From positions 35,679 through 99,678 of the forward strand of contig NZ_JAPNOZ010000007.1 of the NCBI RefSeq assembly GCF_029955155.1: a stretch of 64,000 bases of DNA, written 5' to 3'. The translations under genes were made by a program, and so were the position numbers. The stretch is from Psychrobacillus sp. NEAU-3TGS. GTDB taxonomy: Bacteria; Bacillota; Bacilli; Bacillales_A; Planococcaceae. Below are positions 63,317 to 64,000 of the stretch, piece after piece; the first letter of the stretch is position 1, and each line of letters starts with the position of its first letter. Under the pieces are notes generated by a model. That model did no database searches. It had not been told where the DNA came from and saw only the letters and a program-made list of their open reading frames with translations.

Positions 63317-63754
63317 ATGAAAACTAAAAAGTATTCGATAATCGGAAGTGCAGTGCTATCAACGACTCTTTTACTCGGCGCATGTGGCGATAAAGAAGAA
63401 GTGACAGATGCACCGACGAATAGTGATATGCAAAATGAATTTGGATTTCAATCCTTCGATTTAGATATCGATACTGCAGATCAAAAAGACGCAATTGATG
63501 CTTCGTTTGATATGGATGTATCCGAAACGGAAGCTGAATACGAAAATAAATTGGAATCTAAGAATTTGACAGGTGATGAGGCTTATGCTGAATTAGAACC
63601 GATTTTCAAAGATCTAGCTCTAACGAAAGATATGAGTAAAGATGAAGTGATTGAAAAGGTTTCGAAAGCTTTTGGAGTAGAGGAATATACAGAATTTGAT
63701 TTGGAAATTGAATTTTCGGATGGCGATGATCAAGAATTTTCAGATCATAAATAA
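63317..63754 (+). CDS. YusW-like lipoprotein
   Basis: This 145-residue lipoprotein has a signal peptide and lipobox LLGAC (Cys 22). The mature domain includes the FQSFDLDIDTADQKDAIDASF strand-rich segment and EYTEFDLEIEFSDGDD at the end, typical of YusW-family proteins. It is acidic and extracytoplasmic. The start at 63317 follows GAGGAG. Function unknown. Confidence 0.8.
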   Translation: MKTKKYSIIGSAVLSTTLLLGACGDKEEVTDAPTNSDMQNEFGFQSFDLDIDTADQKDAIDASFDMDVSETEAEYENKLESKNLTGDEAYAELEPIFKDLALTKDMSKDEVIEKVSKAFGVEEYTEFDLEIEFSDGDDQEFSDHK

Positions 63755-63762
63755 AGGAAACA

Positions 63763-63791
63763 GAGTCGTGATTAATTTCACGGCTTTTTTT
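63763..63791 (+). terminator. terminator of the YusW-like gene
   Basis: AGTCGTGA and TCACGGCT arms are followed by seven T. Confidence 0.8.
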
Positions 63792-64000
63792 GTTGGTTAG
63801 ATAATTACAAAAGATTTAGACATGTGGATAGCTTTATTCAAGTAGCTAAGGAATGGCAAGTTTTTATTTTGTTAGTAATAGAGGGGAAAGCAGTATATAG
63901 AAACTGCGACTTAAAGAGATACGGCAAAGGCAATTGATTTCCGCTCCAGGTGGACGCTTACCGCGGGGCGGGCGGTGAGCCTCCTCGTCGCACGCTCCTG
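63792..64000. repeat. repeat copy H with left flank (runs off the right edge)
   Basis: The flank (63792-63933) repeats the GATTTAGACATGTGGATA block of copies A and F. The core starts at 63934 with TTGATTTCCGCTCCAGG and continues beyond the window. Confidence 0.75.

Noticed and set aside
1..64000. tRNA, rRNA or prophage genes
   Set aside because: I saw no tRNA or rRNA pattern, integrase, terminase or structural phage gene in the window.

Overview
The window is a low-GC chromosomal segment from an endospore-forming Firmicute of the Bacillales. Direct evidence includes an alpha/beta-type SASP gene, a tricistronic gerA-type germinant-receptor operon, a prkA-yhbH-spoVR sporulation block, the sporulation checkpoint gene sda, Bacillus-type ribosome binding sites (AGGAGG with ATG, TTG or GTG) and rho-independent terminators. 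The mix of families would fit a Psychrobacillus/Lysinibacillus-like member of the Planococcaceae, but this is an inference; no rRNA or other phylogenetic marker is present.

Layout. 1-8 kb: a sulfatase running off the left edge, a divergent permease-amidohydrolase pair, a VLRF1-like protein, SASP, a yxcD pair, sda inside two clusters of DnaA boxes, and two small lipoprotein genes. 8-13 kb: a histidine-utilisation operon (hutU-hutI-hutH), preceded by an array of RNA-like hairpins. 13-21 kb: a DUF4349 lipoprotein, a TIGR02206 membrane protein, an L,D-transpeptidase, then prkA, yhbH and spoVR. 21-34 kb: a ytcD-ytbD-ytbE-like regulator/transporter/reductase locus, fabF, a general-stress SDR, a peptidase C26 protein, a threonine-aldolase-like enzyme, an atypical Nramp relative, a patatin, a general-stress flavin-binding-fold protein and a czrA/CDF metal-efflux pair.

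34-49 kb: a manganese (yybP-ykoY) riboswitch without a recognisable cognate gene, a small protein kinase-like gene, EcsC, DegV, a secreted NTF2-like protein, the gerA operon, and a three-protein signalling set that closely resembles the RsbK-RsbM-RsbY controls of sigma-B in Bacillus cereus. 49-64 kb: an hxlB/Ldh/hxlA sugar-phosphate or formaldehyde cluster, an MFS transporter with a SUKH-like partner, a PAS-GGDEF-EAL protein, and a LacI-controlled catabolic operon (HisD-like dehydrogenase, GntP-like permease, 3-hydroxyacyl-CoA-dehydrogenase-like enzyme, SDR). The right end holds a SEC-C protein and a YusW-like lipoprotein.

Two features cut across the window. First, a GC-rich palindromic intergenic repeat family (about 125 bp core, often with conserved AT-rich flanks) occurs at least eight times, in both orientations. 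Second, four genes (positions near 35362, 50551, 59107 and 62297) are each broken by what looks like one missing base, three of them in or beside short homopolymers. They may be consensus errors, real pseudogenes or, for the permease at 59.1 kb, a programmed -1 frameshift on A_AAA_AAA. The most interesting leads are the orphan Mn riboswitch, the DnaA-box clusters around sda, the LacI/HisD-like operon of unknown substrate, the hxlB-ldh-hxlA cluster and the structured RNA-like array before hutU.
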